Positions 36,361 through 44,352 of a DNA stretch of 64,000 bases are shown in pieces. The stretch lies in the NCBI GenBank assembly GCA_031551125.1, contig JAVBOB010000021.1, positions 1-64,000 on the forward strand, in the 5' to 3' direction. The DNA comes from JAIRNF01 sp031551125 (GTDB taxonomy: Bacteria; Bacteroidota; Bacteroidia; Bacteroidales; UBA932). Position numbers and translations under genes: made by a program. The first letter of the stretch is position 1, and each line of letters opens with the position of its first letter. Under the pieces are notes generated by a model. It was not told the DNA's origin. It ran no database searches and saw nothing but the letters and a program-made list of their open reading frames with translations.

Positions 36361-39300
36361 CTATAACCATTTCACCAAGCTGAAGTCTTGTCTGTGAGGT
36401 AGCTTCGGGTTAGTTGGGTAGATACGAATGCTGCTGAGGTATATACCGGGTAGTTCGGCATCAAACTTTCCGATGTAGGTAGCAATCCCACTTTCAAATT
36501 CGGTACACTTCAGCTGTTTGGTTTCTTTTACCATTGTTGTTTCGTCCTCATTTTGTACTGCAATTACCAGCTCAACACCAATGTTTTCCGGATGTAACAT
36601 GCCGATATTAAGTACCGCTTTTACTTGATATTTTTTACCTATATATATCTGTTCTTTAGCGATGTCTAGACGTTCAACATTCAATACTTGTATGCTATCC
36701 CACTCGTTGCTCATCTGTTTTTTCCAGTCGGAAATTTCGATGGCTAGCTTGTAGTTATCCTTCTCCATTGCTCTATGACGTTTAGCCAGTAGGTTGTAGT
36801 ACTGGTTTTCGTAGTCAATTAACATGCGGTTGGTAGTGAAATTAGATGCAACCTTGGCAATAGAGTTTTTAATATACTTCGTCCATCCAACAGGTACACC
36901 TTCTTTTGTCCGATGGTAGTATAACGGAACAATTTCGTTTTCAATGATATTGTATATCGTTTCTGCATCAAGTTCATCCTGGAAGTTCTGGTCTTCATAG
37001 GTACGTTCCTCCGGTAGCGCCCATCCGGCTTCGGGCTGGTAGCCTTCCACCCACCATCCGTCAAGTACGCTAAAGTGAAGAACGCCGTTAAGTACCGCTT
37101 TCTCCCCGCTTGTTCCCGAGGCTTCTAGTGGTCGGGTAGGAGTGTTCAACCACACATCAACTCCTTGCACCAGCTTTTTGGCAAGTTCCATATCATAGTT
37201 GTCAAGGAAAATAATTTTTCCAAGGAACTGTGGAAGTTTAGATATTTCAATAATCCGCTTTATCAAATCCTGACCGGCCTTGTCGGCAGGATGTGCTTTT
37301 CCTGCAAATAAGAACTGTACGGGCTTTGTCGGATTGTTCACAATCTCATCCAGCCTATCAAGGTTTCTGAATAGCAGGTGTGCACGCTTGTAGGTTGCAA
37401 AGCGACGGGCAAAACCAATGGTCAGCTTATTGGCATGTATGTTTTCCTTTATTTCTACAATTTGCTGTGGTGTGTGGTGTATAATTACTGACCTATCTGA
37501 CAGTCTGCTTTTAATATAGTTAATAAGCGTGTACTTTAGCGACATGCGCGCAATCCATATCGCTTTATCATCAACGTTGTAGATGTTGTTGAAGCATGAT
37601 TTATCGTAGTGGTGAGTTTTAAACTCGGGACCGAACTCTTTTTCAAAAATGGTTTTCCACTCCGGAGCCGTCCATGTAGGGTAGTGTACACCATTGGTAA
37701 CGTAACCTACGTGTAGCTCGTTGGGGTAGTAGCCCGGCCACATGTCTTTTAAAATTTGCTGACTTACCTTTCCATGCAACATGCTTACGCCGTTTACTTC
37801 TTGTGAGAGGTTGGCAGCAAGGTGGCTCATCGAAAATTTTTCAGTTGGGTCAGCGGGGTGAATTTTACCCAGCCCCATCAGCTCATTCCATGAAATACGG
37901 AAACGTTCGGGATAGTGTGATATGTATGTACGTAGCAAATCTTCTGAAAACGCATCATGTCCTGCCGGTACAGGGGTATGTGTGGTAAACAGCGAAGAAG
38001 AACGTACCACTTCCATCGCTTCTGAGAAGGTGAGGTTGTCGTTGGCAATAAGCTCGCGTATGCGCTCAAGCCCTATGAAAGCAGCGTGCCCTTCGTTGCA
38101 GTGGTACACGTCTGCGTCAATACCTAATAAATGTAGCGCACGGATACCTCCCACGCCAAGTAGTAACTCCTGCTTTAAACGGTTCTCCCAGTCGCCGCCG
38201 TATAGCTGGTGGGTAATATGGCGGTCGTCGGGTTGGTTGTCCTCAAAGTCGGTGTCGAGCAGGTAGAGCTCGGTACGCCCTACATCAACTCTCCACAAGC
38301 GGGCATATACACTTCGTCCGGGGAATGCTATGCTAACGGTAAGCCAGTGTCCGTCTTTATCACGAACCGGTGAAACAGGGATTTTGGTAAAGTCTTGCGG
38401 TTCATATACAGCTACCTGATCGCCGGCAGACGAGAAACGCTGTCTGAAGTAGCCGAAGCGGTAGAGCAAGCCAATAGCTGTAATTTTTGAACCTTTATCG
38501 CTGGCCTCCTTCAGGTAATCTCCGGCTAAAATGCCCAAGCCACCGGAGTAAATTTTGAGCGATGCGTGCAAACCGTACTCCATGCTAAAGTAGGCTACCT
38601 GCGGGCCGCTCATACTTTTCTTGCTCTCCATGTAGGCAAGGTATCTTTTATGAACAGCATTCAGCTTTTCTACAAACTCCTTATCTTTTTCTAGCTCCTG
38701 ATACCTTTTATATGATATAGTATCAAGTAGCGCAATGGGGTTGCAGAGCAGCTTAATAAAAGTAGGCTCGTCTATATGCAGGAATAAATCAATGGCATCT
38801 TGATTCCAGCTCCACCACAGGTTTTTCGAAAGCTCTTCTAATGCTGATAGGGCAGCAGGGATATTACGTTCCACATATATGCGTGACCAATTAGGTTTTT
38901 GTACAGACAGCTGTTTATTGAGGAACGACAGCTGATTTTCCTGCTTTTGTACGGGAACGGTATGTATGCGCTGTGCTACTTTAGTAATGGCTATGGCGTA
39001 AGCTTCCTTGTAGTAAGCCACTAGGTTAGACCACAGGGCTATGTTGGCAACATTGACCGCATTTTCTTTCAGCTGCAGCTGTGCTTCTTGGTTAACAACC
39101 GCAATTGATTTTATTTTCTTTACTATTTCACTTACCACATACTCGTCATTACGATCGTCTCGTGTTATTACTTCAATGCTTGGGTGGTCGCCTTCGTAAT
39201 GATGGTTTACCCATAAGCCAAATCCGGCAAGCGATGTTGTAATGGTTGGAACTTTGAAGGCTAGGCTTTCCAGCGGCGTATAGCCCCATGGTTCGTAGTA

Positions 39301-40617
39301 TGATGGGAACACCGAAATATCAAGTCCCATCAGCAAATCGTAGTATGGCATGTTGAACACACCATCATTACCGTTTAGATAGGAGGGAACGAAACAAATG
39401 TTGACCTTGCTATCCGGCGCGTTGGTAAGTCCGCTGCTCTTAATTGCATTAAGCGATGGGTCGGAATCCGAGTCGATAATGTAATGCGTAACGTAAGGGT
39501 TAGGCAACGGCTGCTGCTGATTTTTATTATTTAGGTTATGCAGCAACTCCCTGCTTGGCCCGTGATGGCCTGCGGGAACCAGAATAAATGCGAATACTTT
39601 TCGATTCAGTGTTTCGTCATGGTTCAACCTCGCGATGGATTCGATGAAAAGGTCGATACCTTTATTCTTAAACTCATATCTTCCGCCAATACCTATTAAT
39701 AACGTATCTTTATCAAGCGGATGGTTGACCAATGCTTCGGCTACTTCGAACAGCTTATCTTTAGCCAGCTGTCGCTTTTTATCAAAGTCGGCTCCTGATG
39801 GAACAATACTATTTTCAAATCCGTTGGGTGTAACCAAGTCAACATCTTTACCTAGAAAATGGCTACACTCACGCGCTGTTATTTCACTAACGGTAGTAAA
39901 ACAATCCGCCTCGGCAGCCGCTGTTTTTTCGAGTGACTGTTTCGACACTACGTTAAACTCCTGCGCCTTTGCTTCGGGGTTATACCTATTTATATTATCA
40001 TATAACTTTTGGTTATTTCCGGCTAAGCAGCGACCAAGTACGGTGGCGTGTGTAGTAAATACGCTACCTATTTGCGGCATGTACTTTTTTAGGTAGAGTA
40101 GTCCGGTTCCGGTCATCCACTCGTGGAATTGGGCAACTACTTTATGCCGTATGTTGAGGTGAAACTTAGTGTAGTGCTCAATTACTTTTCCGGCAGCGTA
40201 GCCAAACAAGGCAGGTTCAATGTAGTCCCACTGTCCGCTGATGGAATCCAGCTTAAACTCCTCCCAAAACATTTTAAAAATCTCGTCCTTCTTTGGGAAT
40301 AGCCCGGTGAAGTCAACTAAAATAGCAATTGGTTTTCCGGGAATATTCCAACGACCTACCCGAATGCGTAGCCCATCTTGCGCCGCTTTAGCTCTCCATG
40401 ACATGAGCAGTTGTGGGTCTTCCATGAACTCAGGATGTTCGTCGCTTTCACGCAGGATATCGGGGCCTATGAGTATATACCCGTTCTTTACATCTTTTGC
40501 AATGCTCAACGATTTAGTGGCAATAACGGTGTGTATTCCACCTACCTTGTTGCATACTTCCCAGCTTACTTCAAAAAGGTAATCCACCTTTTGTTGTATG
40601 TGTCCATTTTTCATCAC
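36361..40617 (-). CDS. Fused glycogen synthase (GT3) and alpha-glucan phosphorylase (GT35)
   Basis: A 1418-aa cytosolic protein joining the two opposite enzymes of glycogen turnover. Residues about 1-560 are a eukaryote-type GT3 synthase (YLFEVSWEVCNKVGGIHTVI, HEWMTGTGLLY, PSYYEPWGYTPLES near the end). Residues about 585-1418 are the short alpha-glucan phosphorylase type, with NLWWSWNQDA, YFSMEYGLHASLKIYSGGLG, a VYHCNEGHAAF segment and the PLP motif EASGTSGEKAVLNG (PLP lysine K1173). Both halves keep their main motifs. A -7 box (TATCTTTG) is 78 bases upstream, and the adjacent GH57 gene ends in its own terminator, so this gene is probably also transcribed alone. Such fusions are known in Bacteroidales. 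Confidence 0.92.
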   Translation of the reverse strand: MMKNGHIQQKVDYLFEVSWEVCNKVGGIHTVIATKSLSIAKDVKNGYILIGPDILRESDEHPEFMEDPQLLMSWRAKAAQDGLRIRVGRWNIPGKPIAILVDFTGLFPKKDEIFKMFWEEFKLDSISGQWDYIEPALFGYAAGKVIEHYTKFHLNIRHKVVAQFHEWMTGTGLLYLKKYMPQIGSVFTTHATVLGRCLAGNNQKLYDNINRYNPEAKAQEFNVVSKQSLEKTAAAEADCFTTVSEITARECSHFLGKDVDLVTPNGFENSIVPSGADFDKKRQLAKDKLFEVAEALVNHPLDKDTLLIGIGGRYEFKNKGIDLFIESIARLNHDETLNRKVFAFILVPAGHHGPSRELLHNLNNKNQQQPLPNPYVTHYIIDSDSDPSLNAIKSSGLTNAPDSKVNICFVPSYLNGNDGVFNMPYYDLLMGLDISVFPSYYEPWGYTPLESLAFKVPTITTSLAGFGLWVNHHYEGDHPSIEVITRDDRNDEYVVSEIVKKIKSIAVVNQEAQLQLKENAVNVANIALWSNLVAYYKEAYAIAITKVAQRIHTVPVQKQENQLSFLNKQLSVQKPNWSRIYVERNIPAALSALEELSKNLWWSWNQDAIDLFLHIDEPTFIKLLCNPIALLDTISYKRYQELEKDKEFVEKLNAVHKRYLAYMESKKSMSGPQVAYFSMEYGLHASLKIYSGGLGILAGDYLKEASDKGSKITAIGLLYRFGYFRQRFSSAGDQVAVYEPQDFTKIPVSPVRDKDGHWLTVSIAFPGRSVYARLWRVDVGRTELYLLDTDFEDNQPDDRHITHQLYGGDWENRLKQELLLGVGGIRALHLLGIDADVYHCNEGHAAFIGLERIRELIANDNLTFSEAMEVVRSSSLFTTHTPVPAGHDAFSEDLLRTYISHYPERFRISWNELMGLGKIHPADPTEKFSMSHLAANLSQEVNGVSMLHGKVSQQILKDMWPGYYPNELHVGYVTNGVHYPTWTAPEWKTIFEKEFGPEFKTHHYDKSCFNNIYNVDDKAIWIARMSLKYTLINYIKSRLSDRSVIIHHTPQQIVEIKENIHANKLTIGFARRFATYKRAHLLFRNLDRLDEIVNNPTKPVQFLFAGKAHPADKAGQDLIKRIIEISKLPQFLGKIIFLDNYDMELAKKLVQGVDVWLNTPTRPLEASGTSGEKAVLNGVLHFSVLDGWWVEGYQPEAGWALPEERTYEDQNFQDELDAETIYNIIENEIVPLYYHRTKEGVPVGWTKYIKNSIAKVASNFTTNRMLIDYENQYYNLLAKRHRAMEKDNYKLAIEISDWKKQMSNEWDSIQVLNVERLDIAKEQIYIGKKYQVKAVLNIGMLHPENIGVELVIAVQNEDETTMVKETKQLKCTEFESGIATYIGKFDAELPGIYLSSIRIYPTNPKLPHRQDFSLVKWL

Positions 40618-40988
40618 AATATATTTTTACTGACTTATAGTAACATTCTACATTCAAAAAATATTTCGAGTGTACAAAAAATATTTCTGAATCTCAAAGA
40701 TACGACTATTCCGCAAGAGTTCATAGCGGAGAAAGGTTTTGTTTTGAAGAGAAAGGTAAACTAGGCTTCAGCCACCAGTAGCGCTTAACGAGTATAATGG
40801 AATTGAAACGTAAAATAACACGAAGGCGTTTTTGAAAAATTCGGTGAGGATAAATGGGACTATTTGGAGTAGCATGTTTTACTGTAACAAACTTTTGAAG
40901 TGAATGCAGCCGATTGGAGAGCTGTTGTTTTGAAATAATCTTACCTTATGATTTGTGTAATACACTTAAGCGGTTAGCACAAAAAATA
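40618..40988. other. Gap with leader and promoter of the synthase-phosphorylase gene
   Basis: About 370 bases without a gene. The minus strand has a perfect -7 box TATCTTTG (plus CAAAGATA at 40695-40702), giving a leader of roughly 70 bases with several attatttt-type AT runs. No convincing -33 box. The stretch 40740-40985 shows no repeat, ORF or RNA fold that I can name. Confidence 0.55.
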
Positions 40989-41014
40989 AAGCCACTGTAT
41001 TTCTACTGTGGCTT
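40989..41014 (-). terminator. Terminator of the GH57 gene
   Basis: On the minus strand AAGCCACAGTA-GAAA-TACAGTGGCTT: an 11-bp stem with one mismatch, followed by TATTTTTTG. It is 26 bases beyond the stop codon at 41040. Confidence 0.8.
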
Positions 41015-41039
41015 CATTTTATCGTAAAAAAACGACTCT

Positions 41040-42887
41040 TTACTTTTTCTTAGGAGCGGCTTTCTTAGCAGCAGGCTTTTTAGCAACAGCCTTCTTAGGA
41101 GCAGCAGCTTTTTTTACTGCGGGCTTCTTAGCAACGGCTTTCTTAGGAGCAGCAGCCTTCTTTACTGCGGGCTTCTTAGCAACGGCCTTCTTAGGAGCAG
41201 CAGCCTTCTTTACTGCGGGCTTCTTAGCAACAGCCTTCTTAGGAGCAGCAGCCTTCTTTACTGCGGGCTTCTTAGCAACAGCCTTTTTAGGAGCAGCAGC
41301 CTTCTTTACTGCGGGCTTCTTAGCAACGGCTTTCTTAGGAGCAGCAGCCTTCTTTACTGCGGGCTTCTTAGCAACAGCCTTCTTAGGAGCAGCAGCTTTC
41401 TTTACTGCGGGCTTCTTAGCAGCAACTTTTTTCTTAGGAGCAGCTTTTTTTGTTGCGGGCTTCTTAGCAGCAACTTTTTTCTTAGGAGCAGCTTTTTTCT
41501 TTGCTACAGGCTTCTTTGCAGGCTTTGCATCAACAACGGGTTCGTCTAGTGATGCTAATAAACTTTTTTTCATAAGAGAGCTTTTTGAGATTTGTTTATT
41601 TGTTTTGTTTTTTGTTTCAACACTTGAGTGTCTTACAGGGGCAAAGGTAGGTGTTTTTTCTCCACTTGATACTATACTTTTATCTGTATGTATATTTTTA
41701 TCAACAGCTTTTTCAACACGAATAGAGAAATCACTCAGTACGTTCATGTAGTTAATGAACGCTTCGTAAGGTGTATCATAGGGATTAAAGTATTTGTGCA
41801 CATCGCCGTCAGAAAACCATTTTGTGCACATGTAGTAAAAGTGATCGCTTGTTTGTAGCTTTCGCCATGTATGTATGAGTTCTACATCGCCCGTCTCTTC
41901 TACCTTTCGGCTTATGGAGTAAATGTTGTTGAAAGCGTCGTCTTGCAGCTCGTTTCCCAACCATGCGGTTAAATCTCTTTCCTCGTCAGCCCATGAAATA
42001 GGGTAAGCGGCATGCATGGGCGATACGGGTTGGTGTTTAGCCGATGCCTCTGCCGGAGTGAGAAATTCGAAGTTGGAATGCGAAAAGACACGTTCGGGAA
42101 GATGACGCATAAAATCGAAAATTCCGGTTTCTTTCCACTGGTGTTCACCAAAGGTTTCATAGTCCATGAAAAGGTTTATAATTTCATCTTTTTTGTCAAT
42201 CGCATTAAGCCAGTCCACATATTTTTCGGTGGTAAGTGGCCAACTTTCCCATCCTCGATTAGAAAAACGGAAGGCAATATCGTCACTCAAACGAAAATTT
42301 TTTAGCAGCAGCTTTAACTTCGGTTCAATGGCGTTGGTATAAACGTAGTTCGGACTACGCCATCCCAACACATGCTTAGCACCTTCGGTTAGCATGGTTT
42401 TAAAGCCCATGTCGGCAACGCGTGCACCAATTAAATCAGAGTAGATAAGTTCGGTGTTACGGAAGGTGGTGGGGCGCTGTTTGAAGTAGTGCTCCACCAT
42501 GTCATTTTGTATTTTTACTTGCTTTTCAAACTCGTCAATTTCTTTTAGTGCAGCAAGCGAGTGCGAGTAGGTTTCACCGACAAACTCTACACACCCGGTT
42601 TCGGCCAGCTGAATAAAGCTGTCGAGAACATCAGGAGCGTACATTTTGAACTGGTCGAGCGCAACACCCGAAATGGCGTAGCTTATTTTAAACCGCTTTC
42701 CGTACTCGTTAATCAAGTCGAGCATTAATCGGTTGGTAGGCAAGTAGCACTTTTCGGCCACCTTTCGCATAATCTTGTTGTTCTCAAAATCGTTGAAGTA
42801 ATGATGGTCATTACCAATATTGAAAAAGCGGTAGCGTTTTAGCCTGAACGGTTGGTGTACCTGAAAGTAAAAGCAAATCGTTTTCAT
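41040..42887 (-). CDS. GH57 family glycoside hydrolase with histone-H1-like C-terminal tail
   Basis: A 615-aa protein. Residues 1-395 form a GH57 catalytic domain: FYFQVHQPFR with HQP at 11-13, FRNTELIYSD with the likely nucleophile E146, and MDYETFGEHQW with the likely acid D242. GH57 enzymes act on alpha-1,4 (or 1,6) glucans. After a Ser/Lys linker (400-450), residues about 455-615 consist almost only of Lys, Ala, Pro and Val in 16-residue repeats (AVAKKPAVKKAAAPKK), the composition of bacterial histone-H1-like DNA-binding tails. The tail is in frame and no stop separates it. An in-frame ATG (M439, nt 41573) with a -7 box upstream could express the tail alone. 75 bases after the GT4 gene. 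Confidence 0.88.
   Translation of the reverse strand: MKTICFYFQVHQPFRLKRYRFFNIGNDHHYFNDFENNKIMRKVAEKCYLPTNRLMLDLINEYGKRFKISYAISGVALDQFKMYAPDVLDSFIQLAETGCVEFVGETYSHSLAALKEIDEFEKQVKIQNDMVEHYFKQRPTTFRNTELIYSDLIGARVADMGFKTMLTEGAKHVLGWRSPNYVYTNAIEPKLKLLLKNFRLSDDIAFRFSNRGWESWPLTTEKYVDWLNAIDKKDEIINLFMDYETFGEHQWKETGIFDFMRHLPERVFSHSNFEFLTPAEASAKHQPVSPMHAAYPISWADEERDLTAWLGNELQDDAFNNIYSISRKVEETGDVELIHTWRKLQTSDHFYYMCTKWFSDGDVHKYFNPYDTPYEAFINYMNVLSDFSIRVEKAVDKNIHTDKSIVSSGEKTPTFAPVRHSSVETKNKTNKQISKSSLMKKSLLASLDEPVVDAKPAKKPVAKKKAAPKKKVAAKKPATKKAAPKKKVAAKKPAVKKAAAPKKAVAKKPAVKKAAAPKKAVAKKPAVKKAAAPKKAVAKKPAVKKAAAPKKAVAKKPAVKKAAAPKKAVAKKPAVKKAAAPKKAVAKKPAVKKAAAPKKAVAKKPAAKKAAPKKK
41098..41451. repeat. 48-bp coding tandem repeat (VNTR)
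   Basis: The word actgcgggcttcttagc recurs at 41116, 41164, 41212, 41260, 41308, 41356 and 41404, i.e. exactly every 48 bases, seven times. Each unit encodes 16 residues on the minus strand. Units differ only at silent or single positions (gcaacggcc, gcaacagcc, gctttctta). Diverged 45-54-bp units continue to about 41520. Recent slippage or unequal recombination is the likely origin; the copy number may vary between strains. Confidence 0.95.
41642..41649 (-). promoter_or_regulatory. Internal -7 box inside the GH57 gene
   Basis: Plus-strand CAAAGGTA is TACCTTTG on the minus strand, a perfect TAnnTTTG box inside the linker region (coding TFAP), 69 bases ahead of the in-frame ATG at 41573. A -33 element at the expected distance is not evident. 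It could drive a transcript for the lysine-rich tail alone. Confidence 0.4.
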
Positions 42888-42962
42888 GATAATTGATTAT
42901 TGAACGAGACCGTTATCGTTATTTTGTGCTTACCTTATATATATGTTACTTTAAATATTCTG

Positions 42963-44255
42963 CTAGCAATGATTGGTTGCTGTGTTGTTATACACTTTAA
43001 TGACTTTTGCTGCGGCGTTATCCCACTTTAGCCGGTTTACTTCGTCCTGTCCATTTTTGGTGAAAAACCTTGGAAGAGCAGGGTAGGATAGAAGCCCATG
43101 TATTACGTCAGACATAGCATCTACATCCCAAAAGTCGACTTTCAGCGCGTAGTGCAATACTTCCGCTACTCCCGATTGTTTAGATATAATTACGGGTACG
43201 TTACTCCGCATTGCTTCCAACGGTGATATGCCGAACGGCTCGGATACCGATGGCATGATGTAAACATCACTTAACCCGAACATGTGGGTAACTTCTTCGC
43301 CTCGTAAAAATCCGGTAAAGTGAAAGCGTGATGAAATGCCTAGCTGAGCTACGCGGCGCACTACACGGTTAAGCATATCACCACTACCTGCCATAACAAA
43401 GCGCACGTTGTTCATTTTCTTTAGCACTTTGTTGGCTGCTTCCACAAAATAGTCGGGCCCCTTTTGATAGGTAATACGACCAAGAAAGGTTACTATTTTA
43501 TCGTCAAGTGCACGTTCATACTGGTTCGCGCATTCGTCAGTTTGGAAATCAACAGCGTTGTGAACGGTATATACCTTTCGGGGGTCAATGCCATAACGCT
43601 TTACTACAATATTCCGAGTAAGGTTGCTTACCGTTATCACACGGTCGGCTTCCTGCATTCCTCTTTGCTCAATATCAAATACGCTCTGATTTACGTTTTC
43701 ACCGCTACGGTCAAACTCGGTAGCGTGTACGTGCACAATTAGCGGTTTTCCTGATATGCGCTTAGCCGCAACTCCGGCAGGGTAGGTCAACCAGTCGTGT
43801 GCATGAATTACATCGAAGCTGTTGTTGGCAGCAACATTGGCAGCCACCAGGGCATAGCGGGTTACCTCCTCGTAAAGATCAGTACCATACTTTCCGGAAA
43901 ATTGAAACTTAGTATAAAAGGTATCCTTAGGGTGTTCTTTCTTAAAGCTGAGATTTTCGGTGGTAATACGTTTGAACTCTTCTTCGCCTACGTATGGAAT
44001 AAGGTTGGAGCCTATTTGCATAAAGGTAATACGGTTCCATAGCTCTTGTATTTCGCTGGTGCTTCCGGGTATAGCTACATCACTGGCATTGACTATACGT
44101 GCAACGCTGCTATCTTCGTCCCCGTATGCTTTGGGCATTACAAACAGTACGTCAACGCCGTGTTTAGCCAAGCCTTTCACCAGGCCATAACATGCTGTTC
44201 CAAGTCCTCCGGCAATATGTGGTGGGAATTCCCACCCGAACATTAGTACTCTCAT
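42963..44255 (-). CDS. Glycosyltransferase family 4 protein (glycogen locus)
   Basis: GT-B fold transferase of 430 aa, probably an alpha-glucan elongating or priming enzyme because of its place between the debranching enzyme and the GH57 gene. N-terminus MFGWEFPPHIAGGLGTACYG is the donor-side Gly-rich loop; HAHDWLTYPAGVAAKR, then the second domain with FLGRITYQKGPDYFVEAANK, and the EX7E region PSVSEPFGISPLEAM. Start ATG 44255, with the debranching gene 97 bases upstream carrying a family C repeat in the gap. Confidence 0.85.
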   Translation of the reverse strand: MRVLMFGWEFPPHIAGGLGTACYGLVKGLAKHGVDVLFVMPKAYGDEDSSVARIVNASDVAIPGSTSEIQELWNRITFMQIGSNLIPYVGEEEFKRITTENLSFKKEHPKDTFYTKFQFSGKYGTDLYEEVTRYALVAANVAANNSFDVIHAHDWLTYPAGVAAKRISGKPLIVHVHATEFDRSGENVNQSVFDIEQRGMQEADRVITVSNLTRNIVVKRYGIDPRKVYTVHNAVDFQTDECANQYERALDDKIVTFLGRITYQKGPDYFVEAANKVLKKMNNVRFVMAGSGDMLNRVVRRVAQLGISSRFHFTGFLRGEEVTHMFGLSDVYIMPSVSEPFGISPLEAMRSNVPVIISKQSGVAEVLHYALKVDFWDVDAMSDVIHGLLSYPALPRFFTKNGQDEVNRLKWDNAAAKVIKVYNNTATNHC

Positions 44256-44271
44256 ACCCTCGCTTCTATTT

Positions 44272-44335
44272 TGTGTGGAACAAAGACGATAAGAACAAGG
44301 ACTGTTGCTTCTTGTTTCTTTTACTTTGCTATCCT
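44272..44335. repeat. Family C repeat
   Basis: gtggaacaaagacgataagaac and acaaggactg face ttgtttcttttactttgctatc. Lies between the debranching and GT4 genes. Confidence 0.5.
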
Positions 44336-44352
44336 AGCTCATTGCTTACTAC

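Noticed and set aside
41098..41451. CRISPR-like array
   Set aside because: The 48-bp units are contiguous with no spacers and encode the tail in frame; no cas gene is present.
41008..41751. Long plus-strand ORF of hydrophobic repeats (LGAAAFFTAGFLATAF) opposite the GH57 tail
   Set aside because: It is the exact antisense of a 48-bp Lys/Ala repeat; a repeat without stops in one frame also lacks them in the opposite one. It has no promoter or start context.
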